Shown piece by piece: positions 7,664-15,876 of a DNA stretch of 64,000 nucleotides. Position numbers and translations under genes: made by a program. How positions within the stretch are numbered: position 1 is the first letter of the stretch; each line of letters starts with the position of its first letter. Under the pieces are notes generated by a model, which worked only from the letters and a program-made list of their open reading frames with translations, ran no database searches and was not told where the DNA came from. The DNA comes from an uncultured bacterium (GTDB lineage: Bacteria > Actinomycetota > Coriobacteriia > Coriobacteriales > Coriobacteriaceae), in NCBI GenBank assembly GCA_958349055.1, contig CATWBO010000002.1, forward strand, positions 42,831 to 106,830, read 5' to 3'.

Positions 7664-9760
7664 ATGGCAGACGCTAAGGATTTCCTGTTTGAGATCGGTA
7701 CGGAGGAAATGCCCTCCGCGCCGCTGAACAATGCCGTCAAGCAGCTCGGTACCATGATTGCCAAGGGTCTCGACGAGGCCGGCCTTGCCCATGGCGAGGT
7801 CCGCGTTATCTCGAGCCCGCGCCGCCTGACCGCACTTGTTGCCGACGTCGCCACCGCGACCGATGAGGTCCACGAGGTCAAGCGCGGTCCCGCGGCAAAC
7901 ATCGCCTTCGACGCCGACGGTAACGCCACCAAGGCCGCCCAGGGCTTTGCCCGAAAGTGCGGCGTGGCTGCCGAGGACCTGGTGCGCCGCGAGGACACCG
8001 ACGGTCGCGAGTACGTCTTTGCCGAGAAGAACATTCCTTCCGCTCCGGCTATCCCGATCCTGACGGCCCTGTGCGAGAAGACCATCGCCGGCCTGCAGTG
8101 GCCCAACTATCGCAGCCAGCGCTGGGGCCACGAGCACGCCACGTTCGTGCGTCCGGTTCGTTGGATCTGCTGCCTTCTGGGCGAGGACGTCGTGCCCGTG
8201 TCGTTTGCCGACGTGACGAGCGGCAACACCACGCGCGGCCATCGTGTGCTTGGCCCCGGTGACCACGTGGTCGCCAGCCCTGCCGTCTACGAGCAGGTGC
8301 TCGAGGACGCCGGCGTGCTTTCTGCCGAGCGTCGTCGCGAGGCCATCCTCGCCGGTATCGCCGAGGTCGAGGCCGCCCGTCCCGGCTGCCATGTCGACAC
8401 GCCCAAGAAGGTCTTTGAGGAGGTCATCAACCTCTGCGAGTGGCCGACAGTGCTCGTCGGTACCTTCGACGAGGAGTTCCTCAAGGTCCCGCACGAGATC
8501 ATCTGCGAGTCCATGCTCACCAACCAGCGCTACTTCCCGATCTATGATGGCGAGGGCAAACTCACGCGTGAGTTCGTGGTCGTCTCGAACAGCAAGCCCG
8601 AGAACGCCGAGCGCGTGATCGACGGCAACGAGCGCGTCGTGCGCGCCCGCCTGGACGACGCCAAGTTCTTCTACGAGGAGGACCTGAAGATCTCCCTCGA
8701 CGAGTTCCGTGAGCGTCTGGCCAAGGTCGCCTTCCAGGAGAAGCTCGGCAGCGTGCTCGCCAAGTCCGAGCGTATCGAGCAGCTCGCGCTCGCCATTGCC
8801 CGCGAGGCTCACCTGGGCGCCCACCTGGCCGCCGACGCCGCTCGCGCCGCGCACCTGTGCAAGGCCGACCTGGTTTCCAACGCCGTCGTCGAGTTCACGA
8901 GCCAGCAGGGTGTGATGGGCGGCTACTACGCCACCGCGATGGGGGAGAACGACGAGGTCGCCCATGCCATTCGCGATCACTATCGTCCCCGTTTTGCCGG
9001 CGATGAGCTGCCCGAGGGTACTGCTGGCTGCATCGTGGCTTGCGCCGACAAGCTCGATACCATCGCCGGTATCTTTGCCATCGGCGAGCCCCCGACCGGC
9101 TCCTCTGACCCGTATGCGCTGCGTCGTGCCGCCATCGGCATCATCAACATCCTGCGCGACCGTCTGCCGATCGATCCCACGTCGCTCATCGACTTCGCGC
9201 TCGAGCTCTATACCGAGCAGGGTATTGAGTTTGATGCCGCCGAGGTCGCCCAGCAGGTCCGTGACTTCTTCCACGGCCGCCTGGTGAGTATGGCCCGCGA
9301 CGAGGAGATCCCGGCCGATACCGTTGCCGCCGTCTCCGCGGTGCACATCATCGCCCCGTCGGTCTTCTTTGCGCGCTGTGCTGCCCTCGATGAGGCCCGC
9401 AAGAACGATGCCGAGACCTTCGACAACCTGGCCACCGCCTATGCCCGTGCCGCGCACATCTCCAAGCCCGAGCTGGGTGCGGAGTGCGACCGCAACCTGA
9501 TGGGCGAGGCTGAGCTTGCGCTGGCCGACGCCTCCGAGGCTGCTCAGACCGCCGTCGACGCCGCCCTTGCTGCCGAGGATTACCCGGCCGCGTTTGCCGC
9601 CCTCGCCGCCCTGCGCGCGCCCATCGACCGTTTCTTCGACGAGGTTATGGTCATGGACAAGGACGAGCAGCTTCGCGATAATCGCCTTAAGCTGCTCAAC
9701 CGCTTTGAGGCCGTGTTCTCCGGCATCGCCAACATCGGTGAGCTTGCCCGCAAAAAGTAA
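7664..9760 (+). CDS. glyS: Glycine--tRNA ligase beta subunit
   Basis: The beta subunit recognises and binds tRNA-Gly. The N-terminus LFEIGTEEMPSAPL, the B3/B4-like central region (WGHEHATFVRPVRWICCLLG), an HD-like region (TSQQGVMGGYYA, DKLDTIAGIFAIGEPPTGS) and the C-terminal anticodon-binding domain (VMVMDKDEQLRDNRLKLLNR) are all present. The 698 residues match the family. Cotranscribed with glyQ. Confidence 0.97.
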   Translation: MADAKDFLFEIGTEEMPSAPLNNAVKQLGTMIAKGLDEAGLAHGEVRVISSPRRLTALVADVATATDEVHEVKRGPAANIAFDADGNATKAAQGFARKCGVAAEDLVRREDTDGREYVFAEKNIPSAPAIPILTALCEKTIAGLQWPNYRSQRWGHEHATFVRPVRWICCLLGEDVVPVSFADVTSGNTTRGHRVLGPGDHVVASPAVYEQVLEDAGVLSAERRREAILAGIAEVEAARPGCHVDTPKKVFEEVINLCEWPTVLVGTFDEEFLKVPHEIICESMLTNQRYFPIYDGEGKLTREFVVVSNSKPENAERVIDGNERVVRARLDDAKFFYEEDLKISLDEFRERLAKVAFQEKLGSVLAKSERIEQLALAIAREAHLGAHLAADAARAAHLCKADLVSNAVVEFTSQQGVMGGYYATAMGENDEVAHAIRDHYRPRFAGDELPEGTAGCIVACADKLDTIAGIFAIGEPPTGSSDPYALRRAAIGIINILRDRLPIDPTSLIDFALELYTEQGIEFDAAEVAQQVRDFFHGRLVSMARDEEIPADTVAAVSAVHIIAPSVFFARCAALDEARKNDAETFDNLATAYARAAHISKPELGAECDRNLMGEAELALADASEAAQTAVDAALAAEDYPAAFAALAALRAPIDRFFDEVMVMDKDEQLRDNRLKLLNRFEAVFSGIANIGELARKK

Positions 9761-9767
9761 GCTAGCC

Positions 9768-9781
9768 TGCGCGTAAGCGCA
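9768..9781 (+). promoter_or_regulatory. Leader hairpin shared with ppdK (copy 1)
   Basis: TGCGCGTAAGCGCA is a 5-bp stem capped by a GTAA (GNRA-type) tetraloop. It sits between glyS and the dikinase regulatory gene and ends 13 nt before its ATG, right before the AAAAGGAG ribosome-binding site. The identical 14 nt occurs before ppdK at 10987-11000. Confidence 0.45.
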
Positions 9782-9794
9782 AAAGGAGCCCCGC

Positions 9795-10670
9795 ATGGAT
9801 TGCCCGGTCACCGCTCGTCCCACCGTTATCGTTATCTCCGACTCGCTCGGTGATACCGCTTGTGAGGTGGTGCTTGCGGCGTCCGGGCAATTTGATGAAG
9901 GGGCTTTTCGCGTTTTGCGCCTGCCTAAGGTGACCTCTGTGGAGCAGGTCAAGTCATTTGTGGGGCCGCGCGTCGATGCGGACCATCGCGATATTGCCGT
10001 GTTCCACACCATCGTCGATCCGGCGCTTCGCGCCCGCGTGCTCGATTACCTGGGTATGCTGCATATCCGTTCGGTCGACCTGATCGGCCCGACGCTTGCC
10101 GTGCTGTCGTCGCTCATCGGTGTGCCGCCCAAGGGCGTTGCGGGCGTGATTCACAAGACCGATGACCGCTATTTCCATCGTATCGAGGCCATGGAGTATT
10201 TCGTTGAGCACGATGACGGTCGTGGTTGCGACGATCTGGCGGGTGCCGATATCGTGCTGCTGGGTGTGTCGCGTACATCCAAGACGCCGCTGTCGATGTA
10301 TTTAGCCTATCAGGGCTACAAGGTCGCCAATGTCCCACTGGCGCATGGCATGGAGCCGCCCAAGTCGATTTACGAGGTCGACCCGATGCGCCTGTTCGGC
10401 CTGATTTCGACCGTCGATGTGATTTCTGAGATCCGCGATAGCCGCTTGGGGGATGATTACGCCCGTGCCGTTGCCGGCTCCTATGCTGAGCCCGAGAGCG
10501 TACGCAGCGAGCTCGAGGAGGCCCGTGCCCTCATGAAGCGCCTGGGCTGCTTTGTGGTGCGTACCGACGGCAAAGCCATCGAGGAAAGCGCTGCCGAGAT
10601 CATTGCTCATCTCGAAGAGATTCAAGAGGCAAGAGCCCGCCGTGCCGCCCGCCGCGCTCAACAGCAGTAG
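9795..10670 (+). CDS. Pyruvate, phosphate dikinase regulatory protein (bifunctional kinase/phosphorylase, DUF299)
   Basis: Phosphorylates and dephosphorylates the threonine next to the catalytic histidine of PPDK or PEP synthase, inactivating or restoring it, with ADP as donor and Pi as acceptor. The N-terminal VISDSLGDTACEVVLAA, the nucleotide-binding-like GVSRTSKTPLSMYLAYQG and the C-terminal RLFGLISTVDVISEIRDSRL fit the family; 291 residues is slightly long because of a charged Arg/Ala tail. The partner ppdK is the next gene, at 11017, which supports a PPDK rather than a PEP-synthase target. Confidence 0.95.
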   Translation: MDCPVTARPTVIVISDSLGDTACEVVLAASGQFDEGAFRVLRLPKVTSVEQVKSFVGPRVDADHRDIAVFHTIVDPALRARVLDYLGMLHIRSVDLIGPTLAVLSSLIGVPPKGVAGVIHKTDDRYFHRIEAMEYFVEHDDGRGCDDLAGADIVLLGVSRTSKTPLSMYLAYQGYKVANVPLAHGMEPPKSIYEVDPMRLFGLISTVDVISEIRDSRLGDDYARAVAGSYAEPESVRSELEEARALMKRLGCFVVRTDGKAIEESAAEIIAHLEEIQEARARRAARRAQQQ

Positions 10671-10680
10671 TCCTTTCTGT

Positions 10681-10758
10681 GATGATTTTTCTGGGACGGG
10701 GATTTAAAAATCATTGAGTACCTAATGATTTTTTAATCCCCGTCCCAGAAAAATCATC
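10681..10758. repeat. 78-bp palindrome (REP/MITE-like or terminator)
   Basis: Left arm 10681-10715 and right arm 10724-10758 are 35 bp each with one mismatch, around an 8-nt loop. The arms contain CTGGGACGGGG. Because each arm begins or ends with runs of A/T, the structure could also terminate transcription in both directions. Confidence 0.75.
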
Positions 10759-10856
10759 GGAGTGGCTAAATTGCCTGAATTGGTAAAGCGATTTAGCAAA
10801 AACATCGCATCCTACCTGCATTTTCCTTGTAGTGGTATCTTCATAAGGTAACCACC

Positions 10857-10894
10857 TTTACCTACCGTTTACCGCCGGTTTTAGCACGTTTACC
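10857..10894 (+). repeat. Three phased TTTACC direct repeats upstream of ppdK
   Basis: TTTACC occurs at 10857-10862, 10868-10873 and 10889-10894, that is 11 and 21 bp apart, on one face of the helix. A GGTAACC lies just upstream at 10847. It may be a regulator-binding array. Confidence 0.35.
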
Positions 10895-10986
10895 AAACCG
10901 CGCACCCTCTGCTCAAGCCTGTCCAAAACCCGCCGTATAGTTCCCTCACGGCCCGCATCCGGCGGGTCGATTCGTTACCACGGTCG

Positions 10987-11000
10987 TGCGCGTAAGCGCA
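10987..11000 (+). promoter_or_regulatory. Leader hairpin shared with the PPDK regulator gene (copy 2)
   Basis: The sequence TGCGCGTAAGCGCA ends 16 nt before the ppdK GTG and directly precedes the ribosome-binding site GGAAGGGGA. It is identical to 9768-9781. Confidence 0.45.
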
Positions 11001-11016
11001 TGGAAGGGGAAGTATC

Positions 11017-13767
11017 GTGAGCGATTGCAAGAGGGTTTACCGTTTTGGAACCGACGCCCAGGGCACCTGTGTCACTGAGGGCGACAAATCCATGAACTTC
11101 GTGCTTGGCGGCAAAGGCGCAAACCTTGCCGAGATGAGCCGCATCGGTCTGCCGGTTCCTGGTGGCTTTACCATTACCTGCCAGACCTGTGTCGAGTACT
11201 CCGGTGCCGGCAACGTGTGGCCCGAGGGCGCACTCGACGAGATCGTTGCCGCCGAGGCCGACCTCGAGGCGCGCTGCGGCAAGAAGCTCGGTGACGCCTC
11301 CGACCCACTGCTCGTGTCGGTTCGCTCGGGCGCTCCGTTCTCCATGCCCGGCATGATGGACACGGTCCTCAACCTGGGCCTCAATGACGATTCCGTCCAG
11401 GGCCTTATCGCCCAGACGCAAAACCCGCGCTTTGCCTGGGATAGCTATCGCCGCTTTATCCAGATGTTCTCCAACGTCGTCATGGGCGTCGATGCGGATC
11501 TGTTCGAGAACGCCCTGACCCAGGCCCGCCTGGTCGCCGGCGTCCGCGTCGACTCCGAGCTTTCGGCCGAGGACCTGCAGGAACTCGTTGAGACCTTTAA
11601 GGGCATCTTCTCCGAGAACGTCGAGGCCGCCCTGTACCCCGAGCTCGAGGTTGTCGATGGCAAGCCTGTCTTCCCGCACGACCCGGAGCTCCAGTTGCGC
11701 CTTGCCATCCAAGCCGTCTTTGGCAGCTGGATGAATGAGCGCGCCTGCATCTACCGCAAGCAGCATGGCATTTCCGATGAGCTCGGCACCGCCGTCAACG
11801 TCCAGGCCATGGCCTTTGGCAACAAGGGCGAAACCTCCGCGACCGGCGTCGCCTTTACGCGCAACCCGGCCGATGGCACTAAGGAGTTCTACGGCGACTT
11901 TCTGGTCAACGCCCAGGGCGAGGACGTCGTCGCCGGCATCCGCAACACCGAGCCCATCGCCGACCTCAAGACCACCCCGGGCCTCGAGTCTGCAGGTGAG
12001 GAGCTCGAGCGCGTGTTCCTGACGCTCGAGGATCACTATCGCGATATGTGCGATATCGAGTTCACCATCGAGCAGGGTAAGCTCTGGATGCTCCAGACTC
12101 GCGTGGGCAAGCGCACCGCTACCGCCGCCCTGCGTATCGCCATCGAGATGGTCGAGGAGGGCCTGATCACCCGTGAGGAGGCCGTGAGCCGCATCGACCC
12201 CGCACAGCTCGACCAGCTCCTGCACCCGCAGTTCGACGCCTCCAAGAAGTACGAGGCGCTCGCGACCGGTCTGAACGCCAGCCCCGGTGCCGCCGTGGGC
12301 GAGGTCGTGTTCTCGAGCGATGACGCCGTTGCACGTTCCGCCGAGGGGCATAAAGTCATTTTGGTTCGCTGGGAGACCAACCCCGACGACCTGAAAGGCA
12401 TGGTCGCCGCCGAGGGCATCCTGACCAGCCACGGTGGCAAGACGAGCCATGCCGCCGTTATCGCCCGCGGCATGGGTACGCCCTGCGTTTGCGGCGTTGA
12501 GCGCTTCCACATTGACGCGGCAGAGAAGGTCGTGCGCATCGAGGGCAGCGACCGCGTGCTGCGCGAGGGCGATGTCATCTCCATCGACGGCACCCAGGGT
12601 ATCGTCGTCGACGGCGCGGTCGACCTGGTCTCTGCAGAGCTCACCGGCGACCTGGACACCATCCTGTCTTGGGCCGATGAGATCCGTTTGGACGAGACCG
12701 ACGGTCACGCCAACCACGTGCGCGTCAACGCCGACAACCCCGAGGATGCTGCGCTCGCGCTCGAGTTTGGCGCCGAGGCCATCGGTCTGTGCCGCACCGA
12801 GCACATGTTCCTGGGCGATCGCAAGAACATCATCCAGAGCTTTGTCCTGTCTGACGATGAGGCCGTGAAGCAGCAGGCCCTGGCCGACCTGCTCAAGGTT
12901 CAGACCGAGGACTTCTTGGCGATGTTCAAGACCATGTCCGGCCGCGATGTGGTCGTTCGCCTGCTCGATCCGCCGTTGCATGAGTTCCTGGATGATCCTC
13001 GCGAGCTTGAGGTCGCCATCACCAAGAAGGAGGCTGCCGGCGCTCCCGAGGAGGAGCTCGCCGCCCTGCGTGCCCGCCTGCGTCGCATCGACGGCATGGT
13101 TGAGTCCAACCCCATGCTCGGCCTGCGTGGCGTGCGTCTGTCCGTCGTCTTTGGGGACCTGCCGCTCATGCAGGTCCGTGCCGTGGCAACGGCTGCTGCT
13201 CGACTCATCAAGGAAGGCGTCGATCCGCGCCCCGAGATTATGGTCCCGCTCGTCTCCATCACGGCAGAGCATGTCCAGACCCGCGAGGTCATCGAGCGCG
13301 TCATCGCCGAGGTTTCCGTCGAGGAGGGTGTCGAGCTCAACATTCCCGTGGGTACGATGCTCGAGCTGCCGCGCGCCTGCATGGTCGCCGACGAGATCGC
13401 CCAGCACGCCGATTTCTTCTGCTTTGGCACCAACGACCTCACGCAGACGACCTTCGGCTTCTCCCGCGACGATGCCGAGGCCAAGTTCATCCCGCTGTAC
13501 CTGCACAAGAAGATCTTGAAGGAGAACCCTTTCGAGACCATCGACACGGCGGTGCTCGAGCTGGTGCGCATGGCAGTCGAGAAGGGCCGTGCCACCAATC
13601 CCGGTATGCACTTTGGCGTATGCGGCGAGCACGGCGGCGACCCCAAGTCCATCAAGGGCCTGTTTAACGTGGCCGACGTGGACTACGTGTCCTGCTCTCC
13701 CTATCGCGTGCCCCTCGCACGCCTGGCTGCCGCTCAGGCCAAGCTCGAGGCCAACCGCAACGCCTAG
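11017..13767 (+). CDS. ppdK: Pyruvate, phosphate dikinase
   Basis: Reversibly interconverts pyruvate, ATP and Pi with PEP, AMP and PPi; in anaerobes it serves PPi-linked glycolysis or gluconeogenesis. An N-terminal ATP-grasp nucleotide domain (FVLGGKGANLAEMSRIGLPV) is followed by the phosphohistidine domain HGGKTSHAAVIARGMG, with catalytic His478 and the regulatory Thr476, and by a C-terminal PEP/pyruvate barrel with the catalytic Cys869 in VCGEHGGDP. The 916 residues are standard. GTG 11017 has a GGAAGGGGA site upstream. Regulation is expected through the DUF299 protein encoded just upstream. Confidence 0.97.
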   Translation: MSDCKRVYRFGTDAQGTCVTEGDKSMNFVLGGKGANLAEMSRIGLPVPGGFTITCQTCVEYSGAGNVWPEGALDEIVAAEADLEARCGKKLGDASDPLLVSVRSGAPFSMPGMMDTVLNLGLNDDSVQGLIAQTQNPRFAWDSYRRFIQMFSNVVMGVDADLFENALTQARLVAGVRVDSELSAEDLQELVETFKGIFSENVEAALYPELEVVDGKPVFPHDPELQLRLAIQAVFGSWMNERACIYRKQHGISDELGTAVNVQAMAFGNKGETSATGVAFTRNPADGTKEFYGDFLVNAQGEDVVAGIRNTEPIADLKTTPGLESAGEELERVFLTLEDHYRDMCDIEFTIEQGKLWMLQTRVGKRTATAALRIAIEMVEEGLITREEAVSRIDPAQLDQLLHPQFDASKKYEALATGLNASPGAAVGEVVFSSDDAVARSAEGHKVILVRWETNPDDLKGMVAAEGILTSHGGKTSHAAVIARGMGTPCVCGVERFHIDAAEKVVRIEGSDRVLREGDVISIDGTQGIVVDGAVDLVSAELTGDLDTILSWADEIRLDETDGHANHVRVNADNPEDAALALEFGAEAIGLCRTEHMFLGDRKNIIQSFVLSDDEAVKQQALADLLKVQTEDFLAMFKTMSGRDVVVRLLDPPLHEFLDDPRELEVAITKKEAAGAPEEELAALRARLRRIDGMVESNPMLGLRGVRLSVVFGDLPLMQVRAVATAAARLIKEGVDPRPEIMVPLVSITAEHVQTREVIERVIAEVSVEEGVELNIPVGTMLELPRACMVADEIAQHADFFCFGTNDLTQTTFGFSRDDAEAKFIPLYLHKKILKENPFETIDTAVLELVRMAVEKGRATNPGMHFGVCGEHGGDPKSIKGLFNVADVDYVSCSPYRVPLARLAAAQAKLEANRNA

Positions 13768-13770
13768 CGC

Positions 13771-13857
13771 CCCGCACATCGACGTCTAGTGTAGCCCCCC
13801 TTCATGCCGCCCGTCTCATTCGTGAGGCGGGCGGTTATCATGTGCGGGTTTTGTCTT
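13771..13857 (+). terminator. Nested-hairpin terminator after ppdK
   Basis: An outer stem CCCGCACAT (13771-13779) with ATGTGCGGG (13840-13848) encloses a second stem, CCGCCCGTCTC with GAGGCGGGCGG. The outer stem is followed by TTTTGTCTTTTT. Confidence 0.7.
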
Positions 13858-13880
13858 TTTGTCTGCGTAAAAAATTGTTC

Positions 13881-13908
13881 TTGCAGCAGAAACCCGCGCG
13901 TGTATACT
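13881..13908 (+). promoter_or_regulatory. Putative promoter of rplS
   Basis: TTGCAG (13881-13886), a 16-bp spacer and TATACT (13903-13908). The leader of about 60 nt contains a GTGCCG/CGGCAC hairpin at 13930-13953 before the AAGGA ribosome-binding site. It could be an L19 autoregulatory structure, but this is not established. Confidence 0.5.
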
Positions 13909-13977
13909 CGAATACGTTTGTTCAACTACGTGCCGGCCAAGACGGTACGGCACCTCTAGAAGAGTAAGGAATTGCAC

Positions 13978-14319
13978 ATGGATTACATCCGCGCAATCGA
14001 GCGTCAGCAGATCCGCGAGGACATTCCTCAGGTTCGCGTCGCCGACAACGTCAAGGTTCACTACCGCATTAAGGAAGGCGACCGCGAGCGCATCCAGGTC
14101 TTCCAGGGCGACGTCATCCGCATGGCCGGCGCCGGTGCCCGCGAGACCTTCACCGTCCGCAAGATGTCCTTTGGTGTCGGTGTTGAGCGTACCTTCCCGC
14201 TTCACAGCCCCAAGATCGCCAAGCTCGAGGTCGTTCGCCATGGTCGCGTCCGTCGCGCCAAGCTGTACTACCTCCGCGACAAGGTGGGCAAGGCTGCTCG
14301 CATCCCCGAGAAGCGCTAA
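13978..14319 (+). CDS. rplS: 50S ribosomal protein L19
   Basis: L19 lies at the 30S-50S interface. [20 protein letters not shown], then [14 protein letters not shown] and [20 protein letters not shown], are diagnostic; 113 residues. ATG 13978 is chosen because AAGGA lies 7 nt upstream; TTG 13972 would add two residues. In this genome rplS is separated from rpsP-rimM-trmD and has its own promoter and terminator. Confidence 0.97.
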   Translation: MDYIRAIERQQIREDIPQVRVADNVKVHYRIKEGDRERIQVFQGDVIRMAGAGARETFTVRKMSFGVGVERTFPLHSPKIAKLEVVRHGRVRRAKLYYLRDKVGKAARIPEKR

Positions 14320-14353
14320 GAAGATCGCAGCGTCTGTCCACTCGTTTGGACAC

Positions 14354-14383
14354 AAGGGTCACCTTCGGGTGGCCCTTCTTTTT
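14354..14383 (+). terminator. Terminator after rplS
   Basis: AAGGGTCACC and GGTGGCCCTT form a stem around a TTCG loop, followed by CTTTTT. Confidence 0.85.
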
Positions 14384-14412
14384 ATCTGATTTGCATGCAA
14401 GGAGGGCCTGGT

Positions 14413-15201
14413 ATGGCCAACATGACGAGCTCGGTTTCGGCATCGCAGGTTGCCGGTGAGTTGGCGAGCGCTACGTTTGAGGAGATTCCCGCCCTCGTGG
14501 AGCATTATCGAGAGGACCCGCGCCAGCAGGTGATCAAGGCTTGTGAACGCGCCCTCAAACGCCATGCCAAAGAGCTTGCCGAGCGCGAGCGCGTCAATGA
14601 CATGTACGAGCTTATGCACGAGCTTGGCGGCGATGGGGTGGTCGTTGGTGTCGACGAGGTGGGTCGCGGATCGGTGGCCGGTCCTTTGACGGTATGCGCC
14701 GTCTGTCTTCCTATGGAGCCGCGCGTCTGGGGCATCAATGATTCCAAAAAGCTCACGCCCGCGCGCCGCGAGTTGCTCTCAGTGAAGATTGCCGAGGTGG
14801 CGACGGCGATCGGTTTTTGCCATATCGCGCCGAAGGATATCGATGAGATGGGCATGGCCCGTGCTATCCGTACCGCCGTCGCGGGCGCCGTGGCCGATAC
14901 AGGACTCGAGCCCGACTGCGTCCTCATGGATGGCAATCCCTTGGGCGCCGTTCCTAACGAGCGCGATGTGGTGAAGGGCGATGCCAAAATCGCCTGCATC
15001 GCCGCGGCGTCTATCATGGCCAAGGTCACGCGTGACGAGATGATGGTCGAGTACGACGCCGAGTATCCCGAGTACCATCTGGCCGAGTCGAAGGGCTATG
15101 CAAGCCCCGAGCATATCGAGGCCATTCGCAAACATGGACTTTGTCCGCTGCACCGCGTGAGCTTTTGCGGAAACTTTCTGCAGACTGAGCGCCTTTTCTA
15201 G
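14413..15201 (+). CDS. rnhB: Ribonuclease HII
   Basis: Removes misincorporated ribonucleotides and RNA primers from DNA. The catalytic set is visible: GVDEVGRGSVAGPL (Asp, Glu), NDSKKLTPARRE, VLMDGNPLG and KGDAKIACIAAASIMAKVTRD. The 262-residue protein has an N-terminal extension of about 75 residues as in Bacillus-type RnhB. ATG 14413 is preferred over ATG 14395 because AGGAGGG lies between them at the right distance. Confidence 0.95.
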   Translation: MANMTSSVSASQVAGELASATFEEIPALVEHYREDPRQQVIKACERALKRHAKELAERERVNDMYELMHELGGDGVVVGVDEVGRGSVAGPLTVCAVCLPMEPRVWGINDSKKLTPARRELLSVKIAEVATAIGFCHIAPKDIDEMGMARAIRTAVAGAVADTGLEPDCVLMDGNPLGAVPNERDVVKGDAKIACIAAASIMAKVTRDEMMVEYDAEYPEYHLAESKGYASPEHIEAIRKHGLCPLHRVSFCGNFLQTERLF

Positions 15202-15250
15202 GTCAATTGTGGAGACAGGGACCTCTGGGGTTTTATAAACCTGCTGGTAG

Positions 15251-15292
15251 CGGGCCGTATGCAACACCATTGCTGCGTACGGCCCGTTTTTT
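15251..15292 (+). terminator. Terminator after rnhB
   Basis: A 13-bp stem (CGGGCCGTATGCA with TGCGTACGGCCCG, one G-U pair) followed by TTTTTT. It separates rnhB from the yraN-comM-dprA operon. Confidence 0.88.
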
Positions 15293-15299
15293 GACGGCA

Positions 15300-15319
15300 T
15301 TTGGTCAGCTTTTGGTTTG
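15300..15319 (+). promoter_or_regulatory. Putative competence-regulon box, copy 1
   Basis: TTTGGTCAGCTTTTGGTTTG, 72 nt before the yraN start. It contains TTTGGT twice, 11 bp apart. The same 20 nt occurs exactly at 44701-44720 upstream of comEA-comEC. It looks like a direct-repeat activator site at the -35 position of a competence promoter, but no good -10 follows. Confidence 0.6.
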
Positions 15320-15390
15320 CTTCCGGTACTTACCCGCATGAAAGGTGCCCTCATCATCGGGGCAATGCAGCGTGCGGGAAAGGAGACCCC

Positions 15391-15876
15391 ATGAGTGCCG
15401 CAAGCAAAAAGAGCAAGACGCAGCAACTCAAGGAGCGTTGGGAAAACGGCGAGCTCGACTGCGGGGCGATGACGCCCGAGTTTATCAAGGGACTCAGTCC
15501 CCGCGAGCTGGGCATGCTGGGCGAGCTGATCACTATCGACTACTTTAACGAGCGCGGCTACACCTTGCTGGAGCAGGGTTATCGTTGCACCGAGGGCGAG
15601 GCTGATCTGGTGCTGCTAGATGAGCTCGACGATGTCGTGGTGATGGCCGAGGTCAAGACCAGACGCGTCGCACCGGATTGCAACACGCGGGTCTTTCCCG
15701 AGGAGGCCGTGGACGCCCAAAAGCAACGCCGTTACCGCCGCATCGCAAGTTGCTATCTCATGGAGCATTATCCGCTCAAGGCGATTCGCTTCGATGCCGT
15801 GGGTGTCACCATTCGCGGCGGGCATATCGCCGAGATCGAGCATCAGTACAACGCATTCGATTGGCAGGTGTCGTGA
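15391..15876 (+). CDS. yraN: YraN/UPF0102 family nuclease-like protein
   Basis: Small restriction-endonuclease-fold protein often found next to comM and dprA; the biochemical role is not settled. The PD-(D/E)XK-like core is visible: LGMLGELITIDYFNERGYTL, then EGEADLVLLDELDDVVVMAE with VKTR. The 162 residues include an N-terminal extension of about 40. ATG 15391 is used since AAAGGAG lies 7-8 nt upstream; an in-frame start at 15301 would overlap the regulatory box. The stop overlaps comM (TGATG). Confidence 0.88.
   Translation: MSAASKKSKTQQLKERWENGELDCGAMTPEFIKGLSPRELGMLGELITIDYFNERGYTLLEQGYRCTEGEADLVLLDELDDVVVMAEVKTRRVAPDCNTRVFPEEAVDAQKQRRYRRIASCYLMEHYPLKAIRFDAVGVTIRGGHIAEIEHQYNAFDWQVS

Larger units (their letters stand above)
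10671..11016. other. 346-bp intergenic region upstream of ppdK
   Basis: No gene is supported. The region contains a 78-bp near-perfect palindrome (10681-10758), three helically phased TTTACC hexamers (10857-10894), a TATAGT that may be a -10 (10936-10941) without a clear -35, and the leader hairpin shared with the regulator gene (10987-11000). Confidence 0.7.

Noticed and set aside
6758..10012. Long open frame on the minus strand opposite glyQ, glyS and the dikinase regulator
   Set aside because: Shadow of GC-rich codon usage; composition is Gly/Leu/Asp/Val-rich without family motifs, and the plus-strand genes are certain.
10975..13779. 934-codon minus-strand open frame opposite ppdK
   Set aside because: Same third-position GC effect; no recognisable domain and it covers a certain ppdK.
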